Shown here one piece after another: positions 32,201 to 43,541 of a stretch of DNA of 64,000 bases. Source of the stretch: Halocafeteria seosinensis (taxonomy: Eukaryota > Sar > Bigyra > Bicosoecida); contig LVLI01000135.1 of assembly GCA_001687465.1 (NCBI GenBank), forward strand, positions 1 to 64,000. Direction: 5' to 3'. The notes below the pieces were generated by a model. That model saw only the letters and a program-made list of their open reading frames with translations. It did no database searches and was not told where the DNA came from. How positions within the stretch are numbered: position 1 is the stretch's first letter; every line of letters begins with the position of its first letter. A program made the position numbers and the translations under genes.

Positions 32201-34923
32201 CGTCGCTGCCGGTGTCGGTTGCTGAAGTAGCCGTGATGACTTGCGCACTGTTGCCGCGTCTGGAGGTGTTGTTTTTTGAGAGTAAGGACGCTCTTAAGGA
32301 TTGCCTTTTAGCGGAGGCTGGCCTTAAACGAGGTTCACTTAAAAGTAGTCACTCGTGGAGCCCGCAGAAGAAAAACAGAGAAATTTCCGACGTCCATATT
32401 TTTGACTTGGCACAAGAACTGATGAATGGTGATGTCAGTGAAGAGACTGTTGATAGGTTAAAGATGCTCATTCCTCAAGACGACGTAAAAGACATGTTTG
32501 ATTGCGTCCTAGAAGAGATCGGGAGTGACCGTTCAGGCGTAGTCGAGAACCTAAATGTAAAACTACACGAAAAATACCGAACGGAGTTAGTGGCAGCAAC
32601 CTATTACAGGAAATCCTTTCACTTCATGAGACGGCTTCAATTATTATCGGTAATAACGATTACGCAGTTTACCCGCGACGAACTACTGGCTCAGAAGCTG
32701 GTTAGCCTGGATAACAAGCAATCTGAGCAGGCTGAGAATAGTGGAGCACCTAATGCATCTGGAGTTGGCGTGAGTATCGTCAGTGCCTTGGGTGCGCTGG
32801 CGCGATGGGGTCGGCCAGCCGTGTCATGCGCTGCCAGTGAAGGAATAGCTAACTTATCCCTTTCAGCCGACAACCGGGCATACCTTTTACGGAAGCGAAT
32901 TGTCCCTACTCTCGCTTCGTTAGCAAGTCAATCTTCAACAGATGCAAATACCAAGCAATGGTGCGCATTAACTTTGCAGCACATGTCCCTCGATACTAGT
33001 CTGCAAGATTCCCTAGTCAACGATGCCCGGTTGGTTAAGAGCGTTCTCCTGATGACGCCTGAGGAAGAGGGAGGTAATGCTGAAAATAGCCAAATGGATT
33101 ACAACCAACCAGACCATTATGGCTTCGAATCCGATGATAATGCTTGGCATATGCTGTACGGTGACGAATACATTTCGGCATCGAACAGCCTCTTCTTAAG
33201 CGAAGATGAAGCCACAAGGCTTCACGAATCGTATCTGCAAGCCCTCATTATGCACGAGAAGTGCTTCACTCTCGGTGGGAGATTCGATATCATGATACCG
33301 CCGTACAGTGATGATGATGCAAAACAAGAAAGAGATGATGTGGAAGGTTATAATTCATCTGGCCTCTTTCTGCGGGTCGGGGGAGTTAGTGCGGGCGAAT
33401 CTAGTGCTCTATGGGACCCTGATCGTTTACCGAACTGGGAAAAACTACAAGGAATTAGGTCTGAGACCTCTATACAGGAGAATGGAGGGAGCGCAGCAAC
33501 TGGAGATGGTGATGAAGATTCCTTGTCCGAGCGGATGATGCATGCGGGTGATAGTGAGAGCACGGCTACTTCGGAGCTGACAGGGGCCGAGGGTCCCGTG
33601 GGCATCTCGCAAAAACATGCTAGGGGGTTAACTCAGCCGTTTCTTGTGCAAGATCGAGGTGACGGCGGTGGTTCCAATGTCGCAGAACGTCGCCGATACA
33701 GTTTAGAGGATATCGCGGTGATGCGGAAAACCAATGCCCCCATGGCACAAGCGTTGGAGGCAGCAGGAACAGTGAGCTCGGAGCATGTAGTCAGAGCTAG
33801 TGGCCGGCTCGGCCTCTCGAGTCTTGTTCTCAATGCATCGTCTCCTTACCATTCATCCAATATCCTTGAGAGTTTGTACGGAAACCGGCGGACAAAGAAC
33901 GCTGCTAGTGGTTCTGGTGACGGTCGGCAAACAGATGCAGCTCTTCATTCTGGCACCCAAAGAACCAGTGAAGATACTACTTACTTGGCTATCAACAAAC
34001 ATGACTTGGGTAGCTCCAGCAGATGGGAAACGGTTGATGTGCTAGGGGAGAAAGAAGAAGAAAAAGAGCACTCCTTCTCTAGCTATAGACATTCTTCTCG
34101 CATGAAGACGCGCCAAGTATCCCAATCGTTCCTGTTTAGGCCTACTTCCAATCGTAACCACTTTGAAGGCGTACTTCTGGACAAGAGCGAGGAGGCATCC
34201 AAACAAAGAAACGAGCTGGCTGCTCGGTCTTTCTCGCGTAAGAGTTTAGCAACTGTTGAACCAGACGCTCAGGAGGATCCCGTCCAGGAGCCTGTCTATT
34301 CTCGTCTAATCAGCAGCAGCCGTGCCTGGGCAGACGATCGTAACACCGACCGTGAGATACGCCGTCAAGCTGCCCTGATCCCGTTGCAGCGACAGCAGCA
34401 GATGCTGGAATCGATACAGGCAAATATTCGTTTCACTGGTTCGGCAAAATCGAGTCATGATCTTATTAGGAAGCAATCGTTGCCTCGGAACTTACAGCAA
34501 TACATGCAGAACCAGAAACATATGATCAAGAATGTTGACAAAAAGGGGAACAGGATGAAAGGAACTACTCATCGCCAACGGAACGTGAAATCTGCTCTGC
34601 AATTACATAAAGCGCACCGCAGTGGCACTGCTACTTCATTACAACGAAGTGCCTCTGCTTTCCAACAAGCTAGAGCAGGGACGGGCCGCAAAAGTACCGC
34701 CAAATCCTCGAGGCGCTCTTCTTCCCGCAAAGTGACATCAACCAGAAGCAAGGACCGTTGCTTACCGGCAAATCGAAGTATTTCTCCGCAGGAAAACTTA
34801 CGAGGAACTGGAAATTCCCTCTCTGAGCAGCATAGCAGTGGTGAAGCAAATGCTTCTTCCTACTATTTTGATGAATCTAGTTTTCTGACCAGCGGAAATG
34901 CCGACTCGGATCCGCAGCAGTGA
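26231..34923 (+). CDS. Giant armadillo-repeat-like protein, 2855 residues
   Basis: Two exons, 26231-26496 and 26622-34923, join in phase. The 125-nt intron is the only one in 8.7 kb. From about residue 290 to 1850 the sequence is a train of alpha-helical ARM/HEAT-like units, recognisable from phrases such as ALCSLSNSDENTVTLLLQEG, SLKALKNLSQRPVS, AALHNLAFEKAARNYLVQEG and GIANLSLSADNRAYLLRKR. Acidic low-complexity linkers separate the blocks. The last 700 residues are disordered and become very basic and Ser/Arg-rich (SRRSSSRKVTSTRSKDR). No catalytic motif was seen. A structural or adaptor role, possibly at the basal body where large ARM proteins are common, is inference. The intact 8.3-kb open frame argues strongly for selection. 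Confidence 0.85.
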
Positions 34924-35236
34924 AGTTCTGTTGACCTTGCGATGGCATGAACCTAGGGATATTTGAAACGGAAGGCAGCAAAACTTCCCATCTTAACCGA
35001 TCATCCGATCATCGATGATGGTGTTTGTACCTGGCACATGATACTCAATTTTATGGTGAGTGACAATTCATGCAAGGGTGTCTAGTGGTACGTCCTTTCT
35101 TGAGTAGCGAGAACCAATTACCAATTAATTTGAAATACGCAATCGGTTTTGACGCTCAATTTCTTTACCCTAAAGTCGACACATGTGTATTAGAGTTTCA
35201 ACAAAAGATACAATCCATGAAATACATTTCACGCAT
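34924..35236. other. Intergenic between convergent genes
   Basis: About 310 bp between the ARM-protein stop and the end of the minus-strand membrane-protein gene. No gene or repeat was recognised; it should hold both polyadenylation regions. Confidence 0.5.
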
Positions 35237-36494
35237 TCACGTATCGGCAGTTGCGGCCGTCGCGGCGGTCATAGGGTTTTCCATCAGACCTTCGTCTGAC
35301 CCTTTCCGATCCTTCGAGCCGCTTTGGCTGCCCCGTTTTCGGCGCATCACCATCACAATTATAACGACTGCTATGCTGGCAATTCCAACTCCAACACCAA
35401 TACCCACCGCAGTCGCAGAACTAACATTGGCATTTCCGGAATCGGAACTTGTCTGATCATCTTCATCGTCATCAGCCTCCGCTCCCACGTCTCCACCCGA
35501 AATTGTGGGGTCGTATGTCAACAAATTCTCGAAATGGGGTAACTCGATCGTTACACTCTCACCATTTGACCCAATACTCACGTTGGCCGTACTGAATTTC
35601 ATTAACAAACAAGAAGCGTTCAAAACTCAGTTCTATACAGTAGACGTGAATGTCAAACGATTCAACTATCAGCTAATCTTACCTGGGTTGACCATCAACA
35701 ACAGAGGCTGCTTCGAAATCAATTTCTCCTTCGGCAAATTCAAGTTGGTTTCCTTCTTGGCGACCTCCAGAACCCTGGAGCTGGAACAAGAATTGTAACT
35801 TATTCGTCAAGGAGCAGAAATTCCTGTATACCAGCAATGTAGGTGACAAAAACAGTATATCAACCCTGATTCAATGTGTATATCCCTACGAAATCACTTA
35901 CCATTTAGTGACGTTGACAGCAAATTTCAATCCATGAGCTGGTACAAAAAGGTCATTGATTGTCGTGGCATTCTGGAACATCCAAACCAAACAAATACCA
36001 ACTCTCATAGCGGTCCAACGATACATGATACTAGTACGTACAGCTGGAATGTAGTTGATCACCTGCAGAGCCACCGGATCGTCCATACCGCCACCCTGAC
36101 CCTTGCATGTCTTCATCGTCGAATCCAGAGACAGAGTAATCTTCAGTGTCTCGACGTCGTTATTCTCGCCGGTGAAAACTGTCTCATCCAACCATTCGAA
36201 ACCCTTGCTCGGAATTCCCGTCAGTTGATGCCCTACACTCTGACCATTCTCATCAACTTCAATGACTTTCATGAAACTAACTAACAGCGACTCGTTGACA
36301 TCCTTGTTAGCAAGATACCGGAATTTCGGAGCTGCCCCGACGAATTCAATCTTGCGATCGCCAGAGATAACATCTGTTCTCGGGGAGTTCTGTTGCAATC
36401 CTCTCAATAACTGACGTTCGGCTGCTACTGCTAGCATCGGAGCAATGATGACGGCAAAGAGCACTGGCACGAGCAACTTGTCGCGCCCTTTCAT
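35237..36494 (-). CDS. Type I single-pass membrane protein, unrecognised
   Basis: Three exons, 35902-36494, 35683-35823 and 35237-35591, join in phase to 362 residues. The first 25 residues are a clear signal peptide (KLLVPVLFAVIIAPMLAVAA). The lumenal or extracellular part, about residues 26-295, has several potential N-glycosylation sites (NESL, NATT, NVTK, NVSI) and few cysteines. A Ser/Asp-rich stalk precedes one transmembrane helix near residues 295-325 (GIGVGVGIASIAVVIIVMVM), followed by a basic stop-transfer MRRKRG and a short cytosolic tail. The topology is that of a cell-surface or secretory-pathway receptor or adhesion protein. No domain family is recognised. Confidence 0.8.
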
Positions 36495-37080
36495 TGTTCG
36501 CTATAGCTGTTATATTTTCGTCGCACCTTTTTTACTAAAATATCTCGTTGCGCATAAGGATCAATCCAACTGCACCAATTCATTATAATACAACGATTGT
36601 ATTGTCAACTTGCTCCTACTACATGTTCCCGGTGCACTGGACATTTTCCACTGACAACCAAGCAACTCCGGAGGCGAAAGGGTCAACTCCGGATGCTCGG
36701 CGGCTCGACGCGAGCGCAGTCTGATAAAGCAGGCACAACAATGTGTTGCGAACCTTGTTGCTGGAAATACAGTTGCTGCTATCTGGCGTTCTTACTCTGT
36801 GCAGCCTCGACTACGCTCTGTGTGTGGGAGGAGGTGCTCAGTACAGCGTTTCCAGAACATCCAGCGAAACTTTCACTTCAACAACCGTCGGGGCTGCCAG
36901 GCTGGTAGTACTTACGGAGCGTACCGATTCGTACGTCACTCACTCCTGTGGTTCAACAGGATCGTACCAATTCCGTGCATGAGAGTGCGGTGAATGCTTA
37001 CGCCGTTGTCTATCGTGAAAGTGTATGATTCTAGAGGTACCAACATTTACACCGAGACGGGTGTGGGTAACTCGAGGACA
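36495..37080. other. Divergent promoter region, no confident gene
   Basis: This stretch lies between the starts of the type I membrane protein and the coiled-coil gene. A 103-codon plus frame (36597-36908) and an overlapping frame in another register show no family feature or splice support. Confidence 0.4.
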
Positions 37081-37737
37081 ATGGCGTCTACATCGGCATT
37101 GAGTAAGTCTTCCCCAGAAAACAGAGCAACAGAAGTTTTGGTATGAACAACCACCTGAATCACAGACTTATTAAACGTACTAAGCTGTACATTCGACCGC
37201 GAAGAGGATGTGACAGAGGAAACAGAGCGCTTTTCCAAGGTTTTCGAGGTATGCTGATTTGGACCATGCCCCCACTAATACAAATGTGTATAGCTTACTC
37301 TGTTGCAGAAGAGTGTTTGCGGGGCATCGATAAAAGAGCTGGAACGAGGAAGCTGCTCTGAAGTCGACCAAGCATCGCATGCTGTCCTGAGCTCTCTCCG
37401 ATCGGATGAACCTCAAACTCACAGAGACGAAAATGATCCCTCAACCCCTTTGGAAGAGTGCTCTCGTTATGGTAAGAAACTGCTGTATTATTTCCCCTGT
37501 GTGTGTGCTTGGTTGAGCGATATGATGGGTGCAGTTAAGAATATTCAGGAGAGGTTGAGCACTAGCCTCAAGCGTGCCAAGGAAGTAAGGCAAAGCGAGC
37601 TCGAGCCAAACGAGAGAGCGAAGCAAGAAGAAGTGGAAGAAAGAGAGAAACAAATGTGGCGAGACTTGTGGAATAATGCGAAGCGTAAGCAGGAAGAAGA
37701 TGAAGAAGGAGGTGGTGGAGATACATCTAAGCTATGA
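37081..37737 (+). CDS. Small acidic coiled-coil protein, unrecognised
   Basis: Four exons, 37081-37102, 37166-37248, 37309-37471 and 37535-37737, join in phase to 156 residues. The first exon has just 22 coding bases (MASTSAL plus one base), so the gene is easy to miss. The product reads SCTFDREEDVTEETERFSKV, a Ser/Cys-containing middle, and a C-terminal helix rich in Glu, Lys and Arg (KNIQERLSTSLKRAKEVRQS) that ends with a glycine-rich GGGGDTSKL. It looks like a small soluble coiled-coil subunit of a larger complex. No named family is recognised. It converges with the KTI12-like gene, leaving 24 bp between stop codons. Confidence 0.65.
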
Positions 37738-37761
37738 AAAGAAGCCCACGGTGGCTGAGTA

Positions 37762-39349
37762 CTAGTGCTGTAGTGTTGAATTCAGGAACTCAACAAACAT
37801 TTTACCGACTGCTTTGGGGTCTTCCGGAAGTCTCTTGGATTCTATAGTCTGCAAACGAACAGGATGGGGAAGCCCACGATAATTCATATATTCCAAGCAG
37901 TTAAGTCAACCCTCGTTCGTCTTACCTTTAGGAACTGTCGCTTTAACTTGACACCTTCCCGTTGCGTTACCTTGCGTTTGAGAAAGACACGCTTGTCTGA
38001 ATAAGGAACTGTTATGTAATCGCCCTCGATTGCCGTGGAAGATGATAGAGCGATCGCTGATAGTATTTCTCCCAAGGCTCTGTCAATAGTGTGGAATGTT
38101 GATGTGCCTGATTCTTTCGCCTGCAAAAGAAATAGCGTATAAACCAATCTGTGCAGGTCTCGAGGCGATGTTTAAAATATACATACTTTCACGGTAGCAG
38201 AACTAGGAGTATGCTTTCTACCATGGACCAAGGCATAGAATATTTTGTCCAATGTGTCGTCAGGTATCATCGCATCCCCCTCGGTTTCAGTTTCCTCGTT
38301 CCGGGTAGAGAGTGCAGCCGACTGTTTAGTTTGGCCTTCTGCGACATAGTCAGAATGGTCTTGCCCCATACCGGTTATAGAGGAGTGGGTGGAAGTCTGT
38401 CCTACTGCAGTTGCCTCGTTGCGAGGTTCATCTGGCTTCTCTTCACCACTAGTCCTTTCCGGAGTGGGGCTAGGCGGTAACCTTTGCTTGCTTTTCTGCA
38501 ATCTCGCAGCAGGTTTAAACGCCGACTTTCGAGTATTTGACTCTTGACGGGAAACATCCCCCACACTAGCTGATTTGTTGTGTGATGCCTCCTCTCCGTA
38601 TATCAAGTGTCCGTGGATATCCCTATCCGGTCCTGAAGAAAATCCCTCCATACCCTCTGAAGTATTCGGCGCCAACGAAATATTAAACAAGGGCGAATCC
38701 CATCGATTTCTTTCTTCTGGAGTTTCAAACCGGGACCAAAGATCCTCCATTCTGTTCTATTCAAAAACAAAATTCCCAATATCACACGCACGCATCGCGA
38801 AACGATGAGAGACTTACAGCGACGGTTCATATCGATCAGCTTCTGCGCGTTTCAAATTCCTCTCCTTGCATCTATCAAACGTATCTTCGACAAGTACCTG
38901 TGCCGAAACGAAGTTAAGGGAGCAAATCTAAGTCATTCAAAAATGCACTCCGTACGCCGACACGTACCACACAGTGGGAAGTGGCAGTTTGCCGCGCGAG
39001 GCAATACAGCTGGTATCGGTACCCCTTGATATAATTCAGTGAATCCGCGATGACGATACGCTCTGTGGAAAGGGCTCGTTCCACAGCCGACATGAGTGCC
39101 CCTCGGGTCATTTTCTCCTGTTTGGCATCTGTTGGCCACCTTCATGTTTAGCAACTATGGTGTGAGTACAAGCGTCGAATTCCGTATCCACTTACCAGAG
39201 TAACCTTGGGCCTTGCTTATCTGGAGGGACTCCTCATTGACTAACTCCACATCGTAGTACCCTTTCTGGGTCTTTAAATAATGCAGGAGACGCTCTGCCA
39301 CGGTTGTCTTTCCAGTCGCAGGACGCCCCGTGATGATTACCAGCGGCAT
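37762..39349 (-). CDS. KTI12: KTI12-like Elongator-associated P-loop protein
   Basis: KTI12 is a P-loop ATPase that binds tRNA and Elongator and is needed for wobble-uridine modification; it is related to the Sec-tRNA kinase PSTK. Six exons (39196-39349, 38968-39128, 38818-38897, 38187-38751, 37926-38120, 37762-37848) join in phase to 413 residues. The start MPLVIITGRPATGKTT carries Walker A at residues 8-16. Other family marks are IVIADSLNYIKGYRYQLYCL and, after splicing, EPSLMEDLWSRFETPEERNR followed by WDSPLF. A low-complexity insert of about 130 residues (Ser, Glu, Pro, Thr) sits between WDSPLF and the conserved C-terminal helices, where other KTI12 proteins are shorter. It may be a regulatory loop. 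The start lies 76 bp from that of the divergent CX9C gene. Confidence 0.9.
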
Positions 39350-39425
39350 TTCTATAGACTAACTAATTAGGTTTGTTCCATAAAAATAATAGAATGGACA
39401 GTGCTTTCCTGTAGTAAGTTCAATA
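39350..39425. promoter_or_regulatory. Compact bidirectional promoter, KTI12 / CX9C gene
   Basis: Only 76 bp separate the two divergent start codons. The stretch is AT-rich (taaaaataatagaatg) and must contain both 5' leaders and any core promoter, so the genes are likely co-regulated. No specific factor site can be named. Confidence 0.4.
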
Positions 39426-39739
39426 ATGAGCCAGTTTTTCAAACCATGTCTAAACGCGATATTGAATGGCGAAGAACTACGTCCGTGTCGAGCCATGGTC
39501 GGTCTCGTTTCCACCAAGAACCCCTGTCAACCAGAATTAGACCGATACGTGAAGTATGTCCCAAGTTGCACGCTCTCTTGATTGCACGCTGAATGGATGA
39601 GTTTGGGACGCTTGAAACGCGCAGATGCATGGATGAAAACAAGGACAGGGCTCCTGACAAATATGAATTGGAATACTGTGCTGAAGAGAGGGAATTGTAT
39701 AAAGTGTGTCGAGAGAACCTCAAAGACGACAGCAAGTGA
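39426..39739 (+). CDS. Small twin-CX9C (CHCH) protein, mitochondrial type
   Basis: Two exons, 39426-39553 and 39625-39739, join across a 71-nt GTATGT...GCAG intron to 80 residues. Splicing creates CQPELDRYVKC, a C-x9-C, followed 19 residues later by CAEERELYKVC, a second C-x9-C. This is the defining pattern of helix-coil-helix-coil-helix proteins imported into the mitochondrial intermembrane space by Mia40/Erv1. Members act in cytochrome oxidase assembly, complex I or cristae organisation. Two more cysteines, at residues 8 and 21 (C-x12-C), lie N-terminal to the twin motif. The second cysteine of motif 1 lies just after the exon junction, so neither unspliced exon shows the pattern. The exact family member cannot be named. 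Confidence 0.75.
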
Positions 39740-40220
39740 TGCGCTCTGGCAACGGCAAAAAAGAACACCGGGTGTTATACCGATTGTTTCATGAAAGCTT
39801 TGGAGTGTACAAACAGGCATCTGGAAGATTGGCAACAGACCTCTGTACGTGCACGACAAAAACCATGTACCTTGGAGGTTTGTCTTTGTGCATTAGAGAA
39901 ATTGGCTAGAGTATAACTGACGAACATGTCGACTCCGACAGTTCGCTATATACATGGCATAGTGGCAAGTTTGCATGGCGGTAGTAGTCCCAGCAGTACA
40001 CAGCAGTTAGTACTGGGCTAGCTATTAAACCGCCATTTCCAAGAGGGTATATTGATTCTAAGGAATCTGCTATGCATGTTTGAACCTTTTATTTTCAGAT
40101 ATAAAAACCGGGTAAGACGCTTGTAGCAGATATCATCCGCAACATCCCTTGAGACCCACGCGATATGCTCCTCCTCCAAAACCACTCTTCAAAATACAGA
40201 GAAAGTATTCCTATAAGGTT
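39740..40220. other. Intergenic between convergent genes, no gene seen
   Basis: About 480 bp between the CX9C stop and the end of the minus-strand lysine-rich gene. Short frames only. Confidence 0.5.
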
Positions 40221-40976
40221 CTAGGACTCTTCTTTTGCTTTCTTATTCTTCTGGTTTTTTGCCTTGTTTTTTCCTTGTGGAGTACGATTGGTGTCCGAGG
40301 AAGATTGCTTGCTAGAGTTGAGTATCTTATCCCCGTATCGCTGTTGACAAAAACATGTGGATCATAATAGTTAGTAATAGCATTACAGTTAGAGAAGCAA
40401 ACAGACACACACCTTTTTCAGTTTTTCATTAGCCCCAAATTGTTGTTGAGCGAGGAACATCAGGTCGTCGTCGTCACCACTCTCTTCAGAGCTATAGCCA
40501 GCCGAGGTTGCTGGTGTTTTGGCCATTTTTTCGACTTCTTCTTCTTGCTCTTCTTCCTTTTGCTGTTGCTCCTTTCGTCTTCGTGCTCTTTCTTGTTCAA
40601 TCTTAGCCTGTCTCTTCTTCTCCTTCTTTTTCTGCAGCCAATTGTCGCCAGGACGTCTACACAGTTCCACGCCGTTTACATCGAAATAGAGGAAATATAA
40701 GCGCATACATACCTGTTTGCTCTCCTCCTTTTCCTTTTTTGACATTTCCTTCTTCTCTTCTTCCTCTAAGAGTTCTTTTGTCACTTCCTCTCGTGTTTTA
40801 TCAGTGGGTAAGTTCGTTCGAGGGTCCAACTTCTTGTACAAAATGGCTCCCCCGACGGCGACAATTATGAGTACCACCGACCATGGAAGAAACACAGATG
40901 CAAATCCCATAAAGGAGAGCACTCCCACGGGCAAAATGAAGTGGAGATTCTCATTCACTACCCTCTGAAGCTTCAT
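40221..40976 (-). CDS. Lysine-rich membrane protein with N-terminal hydrophobic helices, unrecognised
   Basis: Three exons, 40713-40976, 40413-40631 and 40221-40340, join in phase to 200 residues. Residues 10-45 are strongly hydrophobic (FILPVGVLSFMGFASVFLPW then SVVLIIVAVGGAILY), enough for two short or one long membrane helix, with cytosolic residues after LYKKLDPRTNLP. The remainder is a charged helix (EEEEKKEMSKKEKEESKQ; RARRRKEQQQKEEEQ), an acidic SSEESGDDDD patch and a Lys/Asn-rich tail. The layout recalls ER membrane proteins with charged cytosolic arms, but no family is recognised. The ATG at 40976 is chosen because the frame upstream begins right after a possible TTTCTTTAG acceptor, so an extra 5' exon cannot be excluded. 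Confidence 0.68.
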
Positions 40977-42086
40977 TTTGTCGCTAATGTGGTCTAGTCC
41001 GGAGTCACTCTCCCTAAAGAAATACAGAGATATACAACGATATACGTCTTTCAAACTATATATTCATATAGATGAAAGACCGGCAAACTGAACCGTAGTG
41101 CCACGATGAATACAATTCGTTCGATCACCGCAAAGTAGACATGGCGGGTTTTTGTGAAAATCGCGCGCTAAACTGTGGCCCCCACCAGCGAGCGAAACAT
41201 CAACCGGGTCACACTGAAATGTAGCCCTTCAGGTTTGGTACCATTGCGTGTCAGCCAAATTTTTTATATCAGCATTGTCGATAGGTGCTTTGTCTATGAC
41301 AAATGGTCTGGGAACAGTACATGTATGCATCACGCTAAGTTTCAGGAGAAGGTGCACCATCATGGTACAATGAGAGTTTCCCTGTCGTACCGAAAGAATC
41401 TGTAGCATCTGGTGTACGAAGCTAGTCCTGTGGAAACACATTACTGCCAACATGTACAACCAACGAGAGACTCTAGGAATGCTGATCACATGGCTCAGGG
41501 GGCTCGGGCTATCGACGACGAAGATGTGACTGATGGATGGCCCACCGGCAGCTGGATGTTGCCCACTACACTTAGGTAGCAGCTGGCGCCCGTGTCTGGC
41601 AGCTACAGGCCCGCTGTTCCACTATCTGTCACATATGTGTGTGTGTGGTGGGTCATGTGCACCCAAAATCCCGAGGAAGCTGGAACAGGAATTTTCGACA
41701 AGTCCATAATGAAAACACATGCGAGCCCTTAATCAGTATCATTTAATCAGCAGACCTTGGATTCGTGTAAACCTTTGCGATGCTCTCTGTTGCTGCTGGT
41801 GGTACTGTAATTCGGCTGAGGAATCCCGAACCACGTAATAAGACCGCACACAAGTGCACTTCACTTCTTCCAAGTCTTTGTATCAAGTATTAGAGTGGTA
41901 AGAGTCGGTACTGTCTGGTAGAGTTTGTAGGAATAAGTAGCCACGTATTGGATGGGTTGAGTTTTGTGTTTCTAAGGTCCCCGTATAGTTGTCGTTTGGA
42001 GGAGCACTTTCTGTCTACTGGATTCCCAGGGTGTTTTGAGGGCTTCATTTCAGCCATTTTCGCCCGATTAAAGGCAGCAGATTGAC
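40977..42086. other. Intergenic with dispersed repeat, no gene seen
   Basis: About 1.1 kb between divergent genes. It contains the second copy of the dispersed repeat and a short GT-rich tract at 41635-41650. No open frame with recognisable features. Confidence 0.45.
41513..41560 (+). repeat. Dispersed repeat, copy 2
   Basis: Matches 19808-19851 in the same orientation, differing by an extra four bases (gatg duplicated to gatggatg) and one substitution. Homology appears to end at both sides. Confidence 0.65.
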
Positions 42087-43541
42087 ATGGCAGCAGGGAG
42101 GAGGAAGCCTTGGGCGATGATGGCGCCGTACATGCTCCTGTTGAGCTGTATATTGTGTGCAATGGCAAGAGAAAGCAGCGCTACGCCGAGCGACACGGAG
42201 GCCGGGATGCCAACTGTGGACATTGATTCCTCCAAAACATCGATTTCAGGGATTTCAGCTGGCGGATACGCCGCTGTACAGGTTCACGTAGCATATTCCA
42301 GTAGTTTCATTGGAGTCGGGGTCATAGCAGGTACGTGTGCGGTTGTATACAGTGGGGAGAACGTCCAAGCTCGCCCTGTCGTGTAGCAAAAAACATGTTG
42401 AAGCGGCCTCCCCTGTGGACGCCCCTTTGAGGTGACCCCCGGGCGCCTAAGAGATTCTAACTTCCAGTTTTTCTTTCGGTTTACTGCAGGTGGTCCCTTT
42501 TACTGCGCCTACGATAACGAAGTGACAGCACTGACCACTTGCATGCAGGATGGCAAGAATATTGACGCGGACGTCCTTGCGGGAATTACCCGAAATACAG
42601 CTTTATTTGGATTTGCCGATGACCCCTCGAATATCCAACATGATTTCATCTGGGTACTGTCGGCTCGGAATGACACGGTTGTGGACAGAATGGTGGTACA
42701 GAAATTGCAGGAGTACTACTTGAATTTCATTGATAATCCCCATGAACAAATTAGAGCTGTCTACGATGTAGACGGAGAGCACAGCCAGTTAACTAATTTC
42801 TACGGTAACCCTTGTGCGAAACTGGGAAGCCCTTTCATCAATAACTGCAATTATGATGCTGCTGGCTCCATTCTGCAACACATTTATAAAGGCAGTCTGA
42901 CTAAGCCGGACACACATACATTCAAAGGCAAAATCTACGAGTTTAACCAAGCTGCATTCGTGGATGGGACTTTTTGGAGTCTGACGTTTGGGTTGAACCC
43001 CACAGGAGCGGTATACGTACCACCGCAGTGCGATGGTGGTCAAAAGAGATGCATTTTGCACGTGGCCCTCCACGGATGTGAAATGTCATTAAGTCAGATC
43101 CAAGAGAAATATGTCAAATACGGTGGATATAATGCCTGGGCAGATGCGAACGACATTGTCATCCTGTATCCACAGGTATGTTTCGCTGAGCTCTTATCTC
43201 GTAGTTCGTGTTACCAATGCAGGGTGTTTTCGTTTCATTTGCAGGCCCACTCGAATCCTTTGAACCCTAAAGGGTGAGTTGAGTTGATTAGTGAAGAACT
43301 CCCTTCGTACAACCCTTCGAAAGTATGCATTATTTCTCAAACATGCAGGTGTTTCGATTGGTGGGGATACAGTGGAACTGCATACGCCTCGAACATTGGC
43401 ACTCAAACGTTAACGATTAAGCGTATGATTGAAGCCCTTCAGGGGCAGACGCTATCAAAGAATAACTCTGCTAGTTGGCCTTCCGATCCCCTTGATAAGT
43501 TCATGCCGAACAGGACGACGATGTTACGCACCAGCAAGTAA
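42087..43541 (+). CDS. Secreted poly(3-hydroxybutyrate) depolymerase-like esterase
   Basis: Alpha/beta-hydrolase predicted to cut polyhydroxyalkanoate or related polyesters outside the cell. Four exons (42087-42330, 42490-43175, 43245-43273, 43349-43541) join in phase to 383 residues. A signal peptide covers about residues 10-30 (MMAPYMLLLSCILCAMA). The nucleophile elbow GISAGGYAAVQVHVAYSSSF has Ser57 in a G-x-S-x-G context, close to bacterial extracellular PHA depolymerases. Splicing restores VIAGGPFYCAYDNE. Later motifs are LHVALHGCEMSLSQI (oxyanion-hole region), WADANDIVILYPQAHSNPLN and CFDWWGYSGTAYASNIG. Asn/Cys-rich segments suggest disulfides. The family is mainly bacterial and fungal, so an old transfer is plausible, but introns and a signal peptide show domestication. 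Confidence 0.88.

Noticed and set aside
36597-36908. 103-codon Cys-rich plus-strand frame
   Set aside because: Cysteines have no regular spacing, and the frame lies in the promoter gap of two divergent genes; overlapping frames in other registers are equally open.
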